From Thermoflexaceae bacterium (GTDB lineage: Bacteria; Chloroflexota; Dehalococcoidia; Tepidiformales; Tepidiformaceae): DNA of 64,000 bases. The position numbers were made by a program, and so were the translations under genes. Within the stretch, counting starts at the first letter, position 1. Each line of letters opens with the position of its first letter. Shown here one piece after another: positions 35,534 through 44,099 of this stretch. The notes below the pieces were generated by a model. That model made no database searches. It had not been told where the DNA came from and worked only from the letters and a program-made list of their open reading frames with translations. The stretch covers positions 186,001 through 250,000 of the forward strand of contig JABTUD010000001.1 in NCBI GenBank assembly GCA_015075555.1, written 5' to 3'.

Positions 35534-35563
35534 TTGCGGCCGCCGCGGGCGCGCAGGTATACT
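35534..35563 (+). promoter_or_regulatory. greA: Sigma-70-type promoter for greA
   Basis: TTGCGG (35534-35539) and TATACT (35558-35563) are separated by 18 bases. The start codon of greA lies 69 bases after the -10. Confidence 0.55.
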
Positions 35564-35631
35564 GTGCGCGACTGAGGCGAAAGGCGCCCCAGTCTCTTTT
35601 TTCGGCCGCGAGCACAACTCTAGGGTACGAC

Positions 35632-36099
35632 ATGACCGACAAGCCGGTTCCCCTCACGCGTGAAGGTAAGGCAAAGCTCGAGGTTGAGCTGGAAGAGCTG
35701 CGCATGGCACGTAAGGCGATCGCGGAGCGAATCCACAACGCCCAGGAGCTGGGAAGCAGCCAGGCCGACGCCGAATACGAAGATGCCAAGCAGGAGCAGG
35801 GGCGCACCGAAGGCCGCATACTGGAGCTCGAGGATATCCTCAGGCGGGGAACCGTTATCGACGAGGTTTCGGCGCACCATGCGAACCGCGTTATGGTGGG
35901 GAGCGGTGTCGAGGTAGAGCAGGACGGAAAGCGGCATCACTACCGGATCGTGGGCGCGCCGGAGGCAGACCCCGCCGGTGGCAAGATCTCAAACGAATCC
36001 CCGGTGGGCAGCGCCCTGCTGGGCAAGTCCGTGGGCGATTCGGTTGACGTGAATGTGCCCCGGGGCGTGATCAAGGTGAAGATCCTGAAGATAGACTAG
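35632..36099 (+). CDS. greA: Transcription elongation factor GreA
   Basis: Rescues backtracked RNA polymerase by stimulating transcript cleavage. It has 155 residues from ATG 35632, with AGGGTACG upstream. The N-terminal coiled coil (LTREGKAKLEVELEELRMAR) ends in a tip whose acidic residues lie in SSQADAEYEDAKQEQGR near 45. The C-terminal FKBP-like domain carries YRIVGAPEADPAGGKISNES and SPVGSALLGKSVGD. A hairpin terminator separates it from lysS. Confidence 0.95.
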   Translation: MTDKPVPLTREGKAKLEVELEELRMARKAIAERIHNAQELGSSQADAEYEDAKQEQGRTEGRILELEDILRRGTVIDEVSAHHANRVMVGSGVEVEQDGKRHHYRIVGAPEADPAGGKISNESPVGSALLGKSVGDSVDVNVPRGVIKVKILKID

Positions 36100-36125
36100 T
36101 GACGCCCGCCCCTGCGCAGCGTCAC

Positions 36126-36147
36126 AGGCCGCCGGGTGGCGGCCTTT
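36126..36147 (+). terminator. Hairpin terminator between greA and lysS
   Basis: AGGCCGCC (36126-36133) pairs with GGCGGCCT (36138-36145) around GGGT, followed by TT. The short T-tract may allow read-through into lysS. Confidence 0.6.
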
Positions 36148-36171
36148 CCATTACCGGCGGGAGGCCCACCT

Positions 36172-37647
36172 GTGGATGAACTCACGGCCCAGAGGCTCGC
36201 GAAGCTTGAGCAGCTGCGCGAGCGTGGCATGGACCCCTACCCGCCCCGCGTGACCCGTACTCATACGGCCGCCGAGGTCACGGCCATCGCCGGGTCGCTC
36301 CCGGGCGAGACTGGCGAGTCATCGGCCGATCCCGTGGACATCGCGGGCCGCGTCGTGGCGAGGCGCGACATGGGGAAGGCCACGTTCATCGACCTCCAGG
36401 ATGGCAGTGGCCGCATCCAGGTCCTGTTGCGCCAGAATCAGCTCGGCGACGACCTTTACGACGCGCTCCGGCTCATCGACCTGGGCGACTTCATCGGCAT
36501 TCACGGTGCGCCGATGCGCACGCGCACGGGCCAGCCCACGGTGGGGGCACGCACCTGGACGATGCTCGCCAAAGCCCTCCACGCCCCGCCTGAGAAGTAC
36601 CACGGCCTCGCCGACATGGAGCTTCGCCAGCGGCGCCGCTACCTGGACCTGATGGCGAACGAGGAAACCCGCCGCACCTTCACCATCCGCAGCCAGGTGG
36701 TCGCCGCGGTGCGACGCTTCCTCGATGCGCGCGGGTTTCTTGAGGTTGAGACGCCCATCCTGCAGGAGGCGGCGGGCGGCGCGGCGGCACGCCCCTTCAT
36801 CACCCACTACAACGCCCTGGGCGAAGACCGGTTTCTGAGAATCAGCCTGGAGCTGCACCTGAAGCGCCTCGTGATTGGAGGCCTCGATCGCGTCTACGAG
36901 ATTGGGCGCAATTTCCGGAACGAAGGGATGAGCGCCAAGCACAACCCCGAGTTCACCATGCTTGAAAGCTACCAGGCGTATGCCGACTACACCGACGTCG
37001 CGCGCATGGCTGAGGAGATGGCCAGCTCGGTGGCGATGGAGGTCCTCGGTCGTACCAGCGTCCAGTTCCGCGGACATGAGATCGACCTGGCGCCCCCGTG
37101 GCGACGGCTCACGCTGCACGACGCACTCAGGGAGTACGGCGGGATCGACCTCGACCAGTTCGACACGGCGGAGAAGCTCCGGCCCGAACTGGAAGGGCGC
37201 GGCCTCACAATTCACCCGGGGCTGGGCTGGGGCAAGCTCGTCGACGAGGCGATGTCGCATTATGTTGAGCCGAACCTGGTGCAGCCCACCATCCTGCTCG
37301 ACTACCCGGTGGAGCTATCGCCGCTGGCGAAGCGCAAGCCCGGCAATCCGAAGCTTGTCGAGCGTTTCGAGGCGTTCATTGGCGGCTTTGAGTGCGGCAA
37401 TGCCTATACCGAGCTGAACGACCCGGTGGACCAGCGGGCGCGATTCGAAGAGCAGCTCCGGCTTCGAGAGGCGGGCGACGACGAGGTCGAGCTGGTCGAC
37501 GACGATTTCCTCTTCGCCCTGGAGCACGGGATGCCGCCCTGTGGTGGTTTCGGGATGGGGATCGACCGTTTCGTGATGCTGCTCACGGGGCAATCGACGA
37601 TTCGCGAGGTGATCCTCTTCCCCCAACACAAGACCGTGAAGGAGTAG
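36172..37647 (+). CDS. lysS: Lysyl-tRNA synthetase (class II)
   Basis: A 491-residue class II synthetase starting at GTG 36172, with GGGAGG upstream; the frame is open from 36136 but overlaps the terminator. It has an OB-fold anticodon domain (VDIAGRVVARRDMGKATFID). Motif 1 follows near ETPILQEAAGGAAARPF. Motif 2 is YEIGRNFRNEGMSAKHNPEF. Motif 3 is GGFGMGIDRFVMLLTGQ, ending IREVILFPQHK. Confidence 0.97.
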   Translation: MDELTAQRLAKLEQLRERGMDPYPPRVTRTHTAAEVTAIAGSLPGETGESSADPVDIAGRVVARRDMGKATFIDLQDGSGRIQVLLRQNQLGDDLYDALRLIDLGDFIGIHGAPMRTRTGQPTVGARTWTMLAKALHAPPEKYHGLADMELRQRRRYLDLMANEETRRTFTIRSQVVAAVRRFLDARGFLEVETPILQEAAGGAAARPFITHYNALGEDRFLRISLELHLKRLVIGGLDRVYEIGRNFRNEGMSAKHNPEFTMLESYQAYADYTDVARMAEEMASSVAMEVLGRTSVQFRGHEIDLAPPWRRLTLHDALREYGGIDLDQFDTAEKLRPELEGRGLTIHPGLGWGKLVDEAMSHYVEPNLVQPTILLDYPVELSPLAKRKPGNPKLVERFEAFIGGFECGNAYTELNDPVDQRARFEEQLRLREAGDDEVELVDDDFLFALEHGMPPCGGFGMGIDRFVMLLTGQSTIREVILFPQHKTVKE

Positions 37648-37660
37648 GCCTGCCTTGCCG

Positions 37661-38185
37661 ATGCCCCACGAACTCGTTCGTGGAGTCGAACGCCACCACA
37701 CGGCCACCGCCTACGTGGTGAGCGACGCTCACACCCTCTTGCTCTGGCACCAGCGGCTGCGTATGTGGCTGCCGCCCGGCGGCCACTGCGAGCCCAACGA
37801 GGACCCGGTGCAGGCAGCGCTGCGCGAGGCGCAGGAGGAAAGCGGGCTCGTCGTCGACGTGATCGCTCCGCCGGACCTGCTCGTGTGTGAAGGCCCGCAG
37901 GTGCTCCCGCCACCGGCGGTGATCCTTGTCGAGGACATCGTTCGCGACGACCAGCCGTTCCATCAGCACATCGACCATGTCTACTTCACGAGGGCTGCCG
38001 CCTCCGCAGACTTCGCAGCTGCTACACCGCACGGGCCCCATCGCTGGGTAGATGGCGCAACGTTGCGTTCGCCGTTTTCCCTCCCGGCGCCCGATGGTAC
38101 GCTCGTGCCGGTGGCGGAGGACGTGCGCCTGCTGGGCATCCGCGCCATTGCCGCTGCCGCGGCCGGGGATTCCCTTCGTGCTTAG
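37661..38185 (+). CDS. NUDIX hydrolase
   Basis: About 174 residues; either TTG 37655 or ATG 37661 could be the start. The NUDIX box is visible: Gly of GGHCEPNED, then REAQEESGL with the metal-binding glutamates, near residues 45-65. ATAYVVSDAHTLLLWHQRL is the first strand pair. Members hydrolyse nucleoside diphosphates linked to another moiety. The substrate is not evident. It overlaps the serS start by eight bases, so the two are coupled. Confidence 0.92.
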   Translation: MPHELVRGVERHHTATAYVVSDAHTLLLWHQRLRMWLPPGGHCEPNEDPVQAALREAQEESGLVVDVIAPPDLLVCEGPQVLPPPAVILVEDIVRDDQPFHQHIDHVYFTRAAASADFAAATPHGPHRWVDGATLRSPFSLPAPDGTLVPVAEDVRLLGIRAIAAAAAGDSLRA

Positions 38186-39452
38186 CATCCAGTTCATCCG
38201 CGAAAACACGGACCGTGTGAAGCGAGACCTTGGCCTTCGCAACGCGGGGGCGCCGATCGACCGGATCCTGCTCCTGGATGAGAAGCGCCGCGAGCTTCTG
38301 CAGGAAGTCGAGACGCTACGCGCTGAGCGCAACACTGCCAGCAAGGCGATAGGCGCGACAAAGGACTCAGCGGAGCGAAATGCCCGGATCGCGACCATGC
38401 GCGAAGTCGGCGACCGCATCGACGACCTCGACGGGCGCCTCAAGTTCGTGGACTCGGAGCTGACGGCGCTGCTCCTCGAAGTCCCGAACATCATCGACCC
38501 ATCGGTCCCGCCGGGCCCCGACGAGGCATCGAATGTGGTCATCGAGACCTCCGGGTCGCCACGCACTTTCTCGTTTCAACCGCGGCCGCACTGGGAGCTG
38601 GGCGAGATCCTCGACGGGATCGACTTCGAGCGGGGCACGAAGATGTCGGGGAGCCGCTTCTATCTGCTCAAAGGGCAGATTGCCCGGCTCCAGCGCGCGC
38701 TCATCCAGTTCTTCCTGGACGAGCATTCCCGGAACGGGTTCATGGAATGCTACCTGCCCGACATGCTCAATGAGGCGTCGCTCGTCGCGTCGGGCCAGCT
38801 GCCCAAGTTCTACGACAACCTTTACCGCGACGCCGAGGAGGATTTCTTCTTTACGCCCACCGCCGAGGTGCCGTTCGTCAACTACTACCGCGACGAGATC
38901 ATCCCGCCGGGGGCGCTGCCGCTGCGACTGGTCGCCCACACTCCCTGCTTCCGTCGCGAGAAGATGAGCGCCGGGCGCGACGTACGCGGCATCAAGCGGG
39001 GGCACCAGTTCGAGAAGGTTGAGATGTTTGTCTACTGCGAGCCGGGGCAGAGCGAGGCGGAGCTCGAGAACCTGGTGCGAAGGGCGCGATCGCTCCCCGA
39101 GAAGCTGGGCATCCCTCACCGGGTGGTCCAGCTCTGTTCGGGCGACATTGGTTTCAACTCCACGAAGACGTACGACATCGAGCTGTGGGCTCCCGGGCAG
39201 GGAGAGTGGCTGGAGGTGAGCTCGGCTTCGAACTGCCTGGACTTCCAGGCGCGGCGGGCGAATATCCGTTACCGCCCGGCGGCGGACGCATCCACGCGGC
39301 ATCCGCACATGCTCAACGCTTCGGGCCTTGCCCTTCCCCGCTCGGTTATCGCAGTGATGGAGAACTACCAGGAAGAGGATGGCAGCATCACGGTACCTGC
39401 GGTCCTGCGCCCGTACATGGGCGTGGAACGGATCGAACCTCGCGGGGCGTGA
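38178..39452 (+). CDS. serS: Seryl-tRNA synthetase
   Basis: A 424-residue class II synthetase from GTG 38178 (VLSIQFIRENTDRVKRDL), the start of the N-terminal tRNA-binding coiled coil (residues about 30-105). The catalytic core has FTPTAEVPFVNYYRDEI, motif 2 in TPCFRREKMSAGRDVRGI, and motif 3 in WLEVSSASNCLDFQARR followed by MLNASGLALPRSVIAVMENY. It overlaps the NUDIX gene and is the last housekeeping gene before the accessory island. Confidence 0.97.
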   Translation: MLSIQFIRENTDRVKRDLGLRNAGAPIDRILLLDEKRRELLQEVETLRAERNTASKAIGATKDSAERNARIATMREVGDRIDDLDGRLKFVDSELTALLLEVPNIIDPSVPPGPDEASNVVIETSGSPRTFSFQPRPHWELGEILDGIDFERGTKMSGSRFYLLKGQIARLQRALIQFFLDEHSRNGFMECYLPDMLNEASLVASGQLPKFYDNLYRDAEEDFFFTPTAEVPFVNYYRDEIIPPGALPLRLVAHTPCFRREKMSAGRDVRGIKRGHQFEKVEMFVYCEPGQSEAELENLVRRARSLPEKLGIPHRVVQLCSGDIGFNSTKTYDIELWAPGQGEWLEVSSASNCLDFQARRANIRYRPAADASTRHPHMLNASGLALPRSVIAVMENYQEEDGSITVPAVLRPYMGVERIEPRGA

Positions 39453-39523
39453 AGGGGACGGGGGGTGCTTGCTCCGCGGCCGGCCAGCCACAAGAACGGC
39501 ATCCAGGTTTTACATACAGTTGA

Positions 39524-39552
39524 TTGACATACCTGATGTGAGTGCCACAACA
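39524..39552 (+). promoter_or_regulatory. Promoter candidate for the HTH gene, with nearby repeats
   Basis: A perfect -35 TTGACA (39524-39529) is followed after 17 bases by a weak ACAACA. ACATAC occurs twice (39512-39517 and 39527-39532), and GATGT-N10-ACATC (39535-39554) forms a dyad. The arrangement suits autoregulation by the HTH protein downstream. Confidence 0.35.
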
Positions 39553-39588
39553 TCGGCGTAATCCCTGGGACGGAGGGGGAACCCCGGC

Positions 39589-39888
39589 TTGATAGAGAGA
39601 GCGGAACCTTCGATTCCGAAACTGCTGAACCGGCACCACATCCCGGCGATGCGCCCAGAGCATCGCTCCATGCTGCTCGGGCGTCTCGATGGACTCGCGG
39701 GGCCGCAGCTTGCCCGCGCGCTTTCCGTTAGTGAGCCAACGGTCAAGCTCTGGCTCAGCATCGTCTCCGCTGAGATTGCCATGTGCCTGCCGCAGGAGCA
39801 GAGGCTAACAGGTGAGATGCGCGGTGCGTGGATCTACGCGCACCACGCGTGCTGCCTGGTCGTGAGCGACCGTGTGGACGCTCGCTAG
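39589..39888 (+). CDS. Small helix-turn-helix protein
   Basis: A 99-residue protein, probably starting at TTG 39589 (CGGAGGGGG lies upstream) or at an internal ATG at 39649. The segment MLLGRLDGLAGPQLARALSV followed by SEPTVKLWLSIVSAEI (residues 24-60) has the spacing of a helix-turn-helix. It has an otherwise short, cysteine-containing tail. It stands just upstream of the secreted-protein gene and is the only regulator candidate in the island. The family is not assigned. Confidence 0.55.
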   Translation: MIERAEPSIPKLLNRHHIPAMRPEHRSMLLGRLDGLAGPQLARALSVSEPTVKLWLSIVSAEIAMCLPQEQRLTGEMRGAWIYAHHACCLVVSDRVDAR

Positions 39889-40064
39889 CGATGTGGACGC
39901 ATGAAACGGGCCACCTATCTGCTCGCCTACCCAGAAGACTGGCCGCCTGCTCGTTCACCATCCAATCCAAGGCGGACATGCTGGCACAAGCCGACTGCAA
40001 AACTGAAACCCGGCAGTTGGGCTGGTAGTCAGGACCCGCGGGACCAGGAACAAGGAGCATTTCG

Positions 40065-40478
40065 ATGCATGGTCTTAAGTGGAGCCGGCCGCTGATCGCC
40101 GTGATCAGCACGGCGATCATCATTGTGGGAACACTTGCTGGCGGCCAAATAGCGTTTGCGGGTGTGAATCCCAGCACTACTCCAGTTGGCTGCGGAGCCA
40201 ATCCAGACGACCAGGGCTACGCGTATGGCTGGTGGGGGTCGAGCGCCACAATGCGCACGGAAAACGACAACCTCTACTGCTACTACGTGTATCTGGCAGG
40301 CCACTACAGGATAGGTGACACCTACTACTGGGTCTCAGGCACATGGGTAGGTGGCTTCCCATCGCGGGTCGAAACGTATCCGACCGGCAACATCGTTGAG
40401 GTCGGCGGAAGCCAAAACGCGTGCGAGCAAGGATGGACCGGCTGCAACGGTTACGCGTCCACACTCGCGTACCAGTAG
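40065..40478 (+). CDS. Secreted Tyr/Trp-rich protein with four cysteines, unknown function
   Basis: A 137-residue precursor from ATG 40065, with AAGGAG upstream. A classical signal peptide (MHGLKWSRPLIAVISTAIII, hydrophobic to about residue 30) ends at AFA-G, leaving a mature chain of about 105 residues. Cysteines are at 43, 72, 120 and 127, enough for two disulfides. The chain is rich in Tyr, Trp and Gly (GYAYGWWGSS, YCYYVYLAGHYRIGDTYYW). In a 60-base stretch (40261-40320) I count 29 G/C, against 46 of 60 in serS-side DNA at 38101-38160, which suggests transfer. Bacteriocin, toxin or surface adhesin are all possible. It does not match the lactococcin 972 pattern I know. Confidence 0.75.
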   Translation: MHGLKWSRPLIAVISTAIIIVGTLAGGQIAFAGVNPSTTPVGCGANPDDQGYAYGWWGSSATMRTENDNLYCYYVYLAGHYRIGDTYYWVSGTWVGGFPSRVETYPTGNIVEVGGSQNACEQGWTGCNGYASTLAYQ

Positions 40479-40495
40479 CTGGCAGCAGCCGCAAT

Positions 40496-40525
40496 GAGCA
40501 ATGCCCGGTGCACCGGGCATTGCTC
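40496..40525. repeat. Perfect 30-bp palindrome between secreted-protein and lipoprotein genes
   Basis: GAGCAATGCCCGG (40496-40508), TGCA, then the exact reverse complement (40513-40525). As RNA this is a 13-bp hairpin with a 4-base loop, 18 bases after the secreted-protein stop. There is no T-tract, so it is more likely an mRNA-stabilising or attenuating hairpin, or a protein-binding dyad, than a strong terminator. Confidence 0.75.
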
Positions 40526-40538
40526 CTACCCCCTGGAG

Positions 40539-41195
40539 ATGACCGTGTGGGCACGAAGTAGCAGCAAAGCAACCCTTGCGCTTGTAATGGCTCTTGTTGC
40601 TGCCTGCGGAAGCGGCGAAGCGGAACCTGGTTCACCATCTGGAACCGGTCAAACCTCACAGGCAGGACCTGCCGGGGTCTCGTCGCCGCTCCCGATCCCG
40701 CCAGCCAGCCTGGCACTGCTGCTCCCCGAGGCAAGCGACTTCGAGAAGGATCTCATCGAAGACGCCCGTATCAGCGTCGCCGAGTACGAAGCGGCAAAGC
40801 TTGCCGAGGTTGCCTGCCTCCGCACGGCCGGAGTTACCGTGCAGGAGCCCGTCAGGCTCGACGGGTTGTACAAGTACCGCCTGGTGCTTAGCTACCCGGC
40901 GGGCCGGCCGGAGCTAAGCAATGCTGCCAGGGAATGCAACAAGGAACATTCCGGCGTGATTGACAGGCTCTGGGCAGAGGTTTCGGTGCCTCTCTACCAG
41001 CGCACCATTAGCGAATCTCGCCGCCTGATGGCTGAGTGCTATCGTCGAAACGGACTGAAAGTCGATGAACGCCCGCAGGATTCAACGGATCCGGCGGTGC
41101 AGGAGCGGTACCGGGCATGCCTGACGGGGATGTGGGCAGCTCTGGACATTGAGGGTGTTTCGTTCGGAGTAGATGGTGATGGACGTCCGCAGTAG
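40539..41195 (+). CDS. Cysteine-containing lipoprotein of unknown function
   Basis: A 218-residue lipoprotein from ATG 40539, or GTG 40545, which has the better distance from GGAG. The signal ends at LVAAC with Cys23, followed by a Gly/Ser/Pro linker. The mature part is helical and charged and carries four further cysteines (VACLRTAG, ARECNKEH, MAECYRRNG, YRACLTGM). The pattern of repeated xxCLxxxG-type segments recalls actinobacterial lipoproteins found beside peptide ABC exporters, but I cannot name a family. As a membrane-anchored extracellular protein it could give immunity to, or help fold, the secreted protein encoded just upstream. Confidence 0.7.
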   Translation: MTVWARSSSKATLALVMALVAACGSGEAEPGSPSGTGQTSQAGPAGVSSPLPIPPASLALLLPEASDFEKDLIEDARISVAEYEAAKLAEVACLRTAGVTVQEPVRLDGLYKYRLVLSYPAGRPELSNAARECNKEHSGVIDRLWAEVSVPLYQRTISESRRLMAECYRRNGLKVDERPQDSTDPAVQERYRACLTGMWAALDIEGVSFGVDGDGRPQ

Positions 41196-41273
41196 CGGTG
41201 GCGGCGCCGTTTCCGCCGGCCTGAACTCAACGAGTGAGACAACGGTGCTCCCGCCAATTCAAGGCAGCTGCCT

Positions 41274-42326
41274 GTGAGGGGCTCGTTTCGGGCTGGTCTA
41301 CCTGTCCTAGTTGCGGCTATAGCCGTTCTCCCGGTGATCGCCAGCGGACTGCTCGCCCTCCAGGAGCGCAGGCTTGCCTCCACGCCCGGCAAAGAAGCAC
41401 CGCTGCTGGTAGAGCCCACCGCCCGGTCCATCACGGACGAGAGCCCAATCGTGGTCGCGGTGACGGTTGTTCCCGGGCCCGAGGTCCTGGCCGGGCAAGC
41501 GACCGGCACGATCACCGCCGTAGGTGTGGGTCCGGGAGACCGGATCGCGGACGGAAGCATCATCTTCGAGGTAGACGGCGTTGGACGACTCGGGTTCGCG
41601 TCGGCGGCTCCGTTCTACCGGGCCATACGACCGGGCACCGAAGGCGCCGATGTCGCAGAACTCCACCGCCTCCTCACGGCAACGGGCCATCTCAGCCGCT
41701 CACCCGGAGAACAGAGGCTGGCCTCGACAGCGACGGGACAGGCGATTGCTGCACTTGCCAGGTCCATCGGCGCTCAGCCGGCCGAGGTCTTCGATCCGGC
41801 CTGGGTGGTCTGGCTTCCTGTCACGGATCTGAGCGTGGCGGGAGTCAACATCCGCGTCGGCCAGCCGGCTCCCGCCCAGGGCACAGTCATGATCACCACG
41901 CCGGGAACGATCGCCGCCGCCCACATCGTTGCAGCGGGTCAAGAGCCTCTCAGGTTCGCACCCGGAATCGAGTATGTGGCCGTTGTTGACGGCGAAGAAT
42001 TTCCCGTCAGCACATCGACGGGTCAGATCGAGCAGGAAAGCATGGCGAGGATACGAGAGCCGACGCCGAACGAGCGTGAAGGCATCCCGGGTACCGTGCG
42101 GCGCAAGACCCCTCTGCAGGGGTTCGCCGTCCCCTCGCCGGCGGTGATGACGAACGGCACCGGCAGTCTCTGCGTGTGGCTGCAGGATGGCGCACACTTC
42201 CGTGCAGTGACCGTCTCGGTGGCGGGGGCACGTGGAGGAGTCACGAACATCGGTTCAGGTTTGGAGGTGGGGGCGCTGGTGCTCGCGAACCCGGCACGGG
42301 TATTGGAGGACCCCAGGTGCCCTTGA
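41274..42326 (+). CDS. Membrane-fusion-like protein with peptidoglycan-binding domain
   Basis: A 350-residue protein from GTG 41274. One N-terminal membrane helix (LPVLVAAIAVLPVIASGLLAL, residues 9-29) is followed by a lipoyl/barrel-sandwich-like half (GTITAVGVGPGDRIADGSII). A PGB_1 domain occupies about residues 112-150 (YRAIRPGTEGADVAELHRLL), and a second beta region closes the chain (WLPVTDLSVAGVNIRVGQ). Periplasmic-adaptor proteins with PGB insertions accompany MacB-type ABC exporters in Gram-positive bacteria. The ATPase gene overlaps its end by ten bases. Confidence 0.8.
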   Translation: MRGSFRAGLPVLVAAIAVLPVIASGLLALQERRLASTPGKEAPLLVEPTARSITDESPIVVAVTVVPGPEVLAGQATGTITAVGVGPGDRIADGSIIFEVDGVGRLGFASAAPFYRAIRPGTEGADVAELHRLLTATGHLSRSPGEQRLASTATGQAIAALARSIGAQPAEVFDPAWVVWLPVTDLSVAGVNIRVGQPAPAQGTVMITTPGTIAAAHIVAAGQEPLRFAPGIEYVAVVDGEEFPVSTSTGQIEQESMARIREPTPNEREGIPGTVRRKTPLQGFAVPSPAVMTNGTGSLCVWLQDGAHFRAVTVSVAGARGGVTNIGSGLEVGALVLANPARVLEDPRCP

Positions 42327-42982
42327 CCCTCAATGAGGTTTCGCACCGTTATGGTCCGGGCCTACCCTGGGTGGCCCGACGCGTGAGCCTGGAGATCGCC
42401 GATGGCGAGACGGTCGCGCTCATGGGGCCATCCGGGTCCGGGAAGACCACTCTGCTGTCGATCCTGGGCCTGCTAACGCGACCTACAGAGGGCCACGTCC
42501 TTGTCGATGGCCGGCCAACCGTCGGCGACCGCGCTGCCGTCGCCTTGCGAGCGAGCTTATTCAGCTGGGTGTTCCAGACGGCCAATGCGCTCCCACGCCG
42601 GTCGGCCCTTGACAACGCGGCGTTGCCCCTGCTTGTGCGGGGAGTCGATCGGCCGACGGCGAGCCGGATAGCGGCCGCAGAACTCCGCAGACTCGGGGTG
42701 AGTCACCTGGCCGCCCGCCCCGCGAGGCTCCTTTCGGGGGGTGAGCTCCAGCGGGTCTGCATTGGGCGGGCGCTCGCGGCCGCACCGCGCTGGATCCTTG
42801 CCGATGAGCCGACCGGACAACTCGACCATCGGTCGACTGCCGCAGCCGCAGATGCGCTTTTCCTGGGTCGCCCGATTGGAACGGGCGTGATTGTTGCCAC
42901 TCATGACCCCGATCTTGCCGCGCGCTGCGAACGCGTGTTCCGCCTGTCCGACGGGTGCCTGACCGGCGAGGCAAGACCGTGA
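42317..42982 (+). CDS. ABC transporter ATP-binding protein (MacB/LolD type)
   Basis: A 221-residue ATPase from GTG 42317, which lies inside the end of the preceding gene and has GGAGGACCCCAG upstream. It has Walker A GPSGSGKTT near residue 38, the Q-loop WVFQTANALPRRSA, the signature LSGGELQRV, Walker B WILADEPTGQLDH and the VATHD switch histidine. The stop overlaps the permease start (GTGA). With the adaptor and the permease it makes a complete three-part exporter of the island. Confidence 0.92.
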   Translation: MPLTLNEVSHRYGPGLPWVARRVSLEIADGETVALMGPSGSGKTTLLSILGLLTRPTEGHVLVDGRPTVGDRAAVALRASLFSWVFQTANALPRRSALDNAALPLLVRGVDRPTASRIAAAELRRLGVSHLAARPARLLSGGELQRVCIGRALAAAPRWILADEPTGQLDHRSTAAAADALFLGRPIGTGVIVATHDPDLAARCERVFRLSDGCLTGEARP

Positions 42983-44052
42983 GCTGGAAGACGCGAGAAC
43001 TCATCAACGAAGGAACGGCGAATCTGCGTGGGAGCGCGTTTCGTTCGATCCTGCTTGCTGCAATTTGCGCAGCGGCGTTTGGTGGCCTGGCCTTCGCCGA
43101 GGTCCGCCAGGCCGCGGACCTTTCTGCGTTTGCCGCGAGCTACCGGGAGGCCGGGGCCCACATCGCAGTCGTTTCACTCCAGGGAGACGGGATTCCCGGC
43201 TCGCGCTGCGAGGCACTGCGGTGGGAACAAGGGGTTATAGGAGCCGGGGCGTGGCGCAGCGCCGGGCAGGTTTCGTTTGCCTCTGCGCCAGGCGTCCTCT
43301 TCCAGGCGGCAGACGTCACACCGGGCATCCTCGCCGTTTGGAGCCCTGGGGAGCGCTTCGACAGTGGCGCCGGGGTCATCGCGGGGATGGCCCTGGCCGC
43401 AGAGACGGGACTCCGGCGTGGACTCATGGTGCGGTTCCTGGAGAACGAACCGATGGTGGTCACCGGCGTGGCAGAGCTGGCGCCGCGAATGCCGCAGGCG
43501 ACGCGCTGGGTGCTTGGCCCTGTTTCGCCCTCGGGTTTCTTTGACGAGTGCTGGGTGGAGTTCGAGCCCGGGGTCTCCGAAGCCGGAAAAGCCTCCCTCG
43601 CCGCAAGATTCGCGACGGGCGCCGCGGATCCGGTGGTACGCCCGGTCAGGAGGTCTGACGAGTTCACAAGAGACCCGGCAGCGGAATGGGAATCCAGGCC
43701 ACAGAAACACGGCTGGGTAGCAGTGACGATTGCGCTCTCTGGCTTCATCGTCGCCGCCGCGTGGTTCCGGCGGTCAGAGGCCGCGCTCTACATGGCCACG
43801 GGCACGGGGAGGCTTGAGCTCGTTGTTATGTCTGCAGCGGAGCATTGGCCGATTGTGGCACTGGGGTGGTGCATCGGGTATTCATACGCGGTCTCAGCAC
43901 ACCTGTCTTGGGGCGAAGGTGCGGCCATGGACTTCGTCCGCCACGCCGCGGTGACGTCGGGAGCGGCAGCTGTCTTGCTCCTGCCAGCATCCGCATGTGC
44001 GAACGCGCTCATCGCCCGAGGCAACATCGCTGCTCTGCTGAAAGACCGCTGA
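42979..44052 (+). CDS. MacB-like ABC permease (one plus three membrane helices)
   Basis: A 357-residue protein from GTG 42979. TM1 (FRSILLAAICAAAFGGLAFA, residues 21-40) is followed by an extracytoplasmic domain of about 210 residues. Three helices close the chain: WVAVTIALSGFIVAAAWF, WPIVALGWCIGYSYAVS and TSGAAAVLLLPASACANALI. This is the topology of MacB/FtsX permeases, though the FtsX consensus is weak and the sequence is divergent. It completes the exporter encoded from 41274. A tRNA-Arg gene follows on the opposite strand. Confidence 0.75.
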   Translation: MSWKTRELINEGTANLRGSAFRSILLAAICAAAFGGLAFAEVRQAADLSAFAASYREAGAHIAVVSLQGDGIPGSRCEALRWEQGVIGAGAWRSAGQVSFASAPGVLFQAADVTPGILAVWSPGERFDSGAGVIAGMALAAETGLRRGLMVRFLENEPMVVTGVAELAPRMPQATRWVLGPVSPSGFFDECWVEFEPGVSEAGKASLAARFATGAADPVVRPVRRSDEFTRDPAAEWESRPQKHGWVAVTIALSGFIVAAAWFRRSEAALYMATGTGRLELVVMSAAEHWPIVALGWCIGYSYAVSAHLSWGEGAAMDFVRHAAVTSGAAAVLLLPASACANALIARGNIAALLKDR

Positions 44053-44099
44053 GGGAAGCGCGGCGATTCGCTTCGGCCCGCTGACCTCGCGCCACCGGC

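Noticed and set aside
39901-40095. Small ORF beginning MKRATYLLAYPEDW before the secreted-protein gene
   Set aside because: It has no ribosome site and runs across the start of the secreted-protein gene in another frame.
40065-40478. Lactococcin 972-type bacteriocin
   Set aside because: The size and exporter context fit loosely, but the mature sequence does not show the pattern I know for that family, and it has four cysteines.
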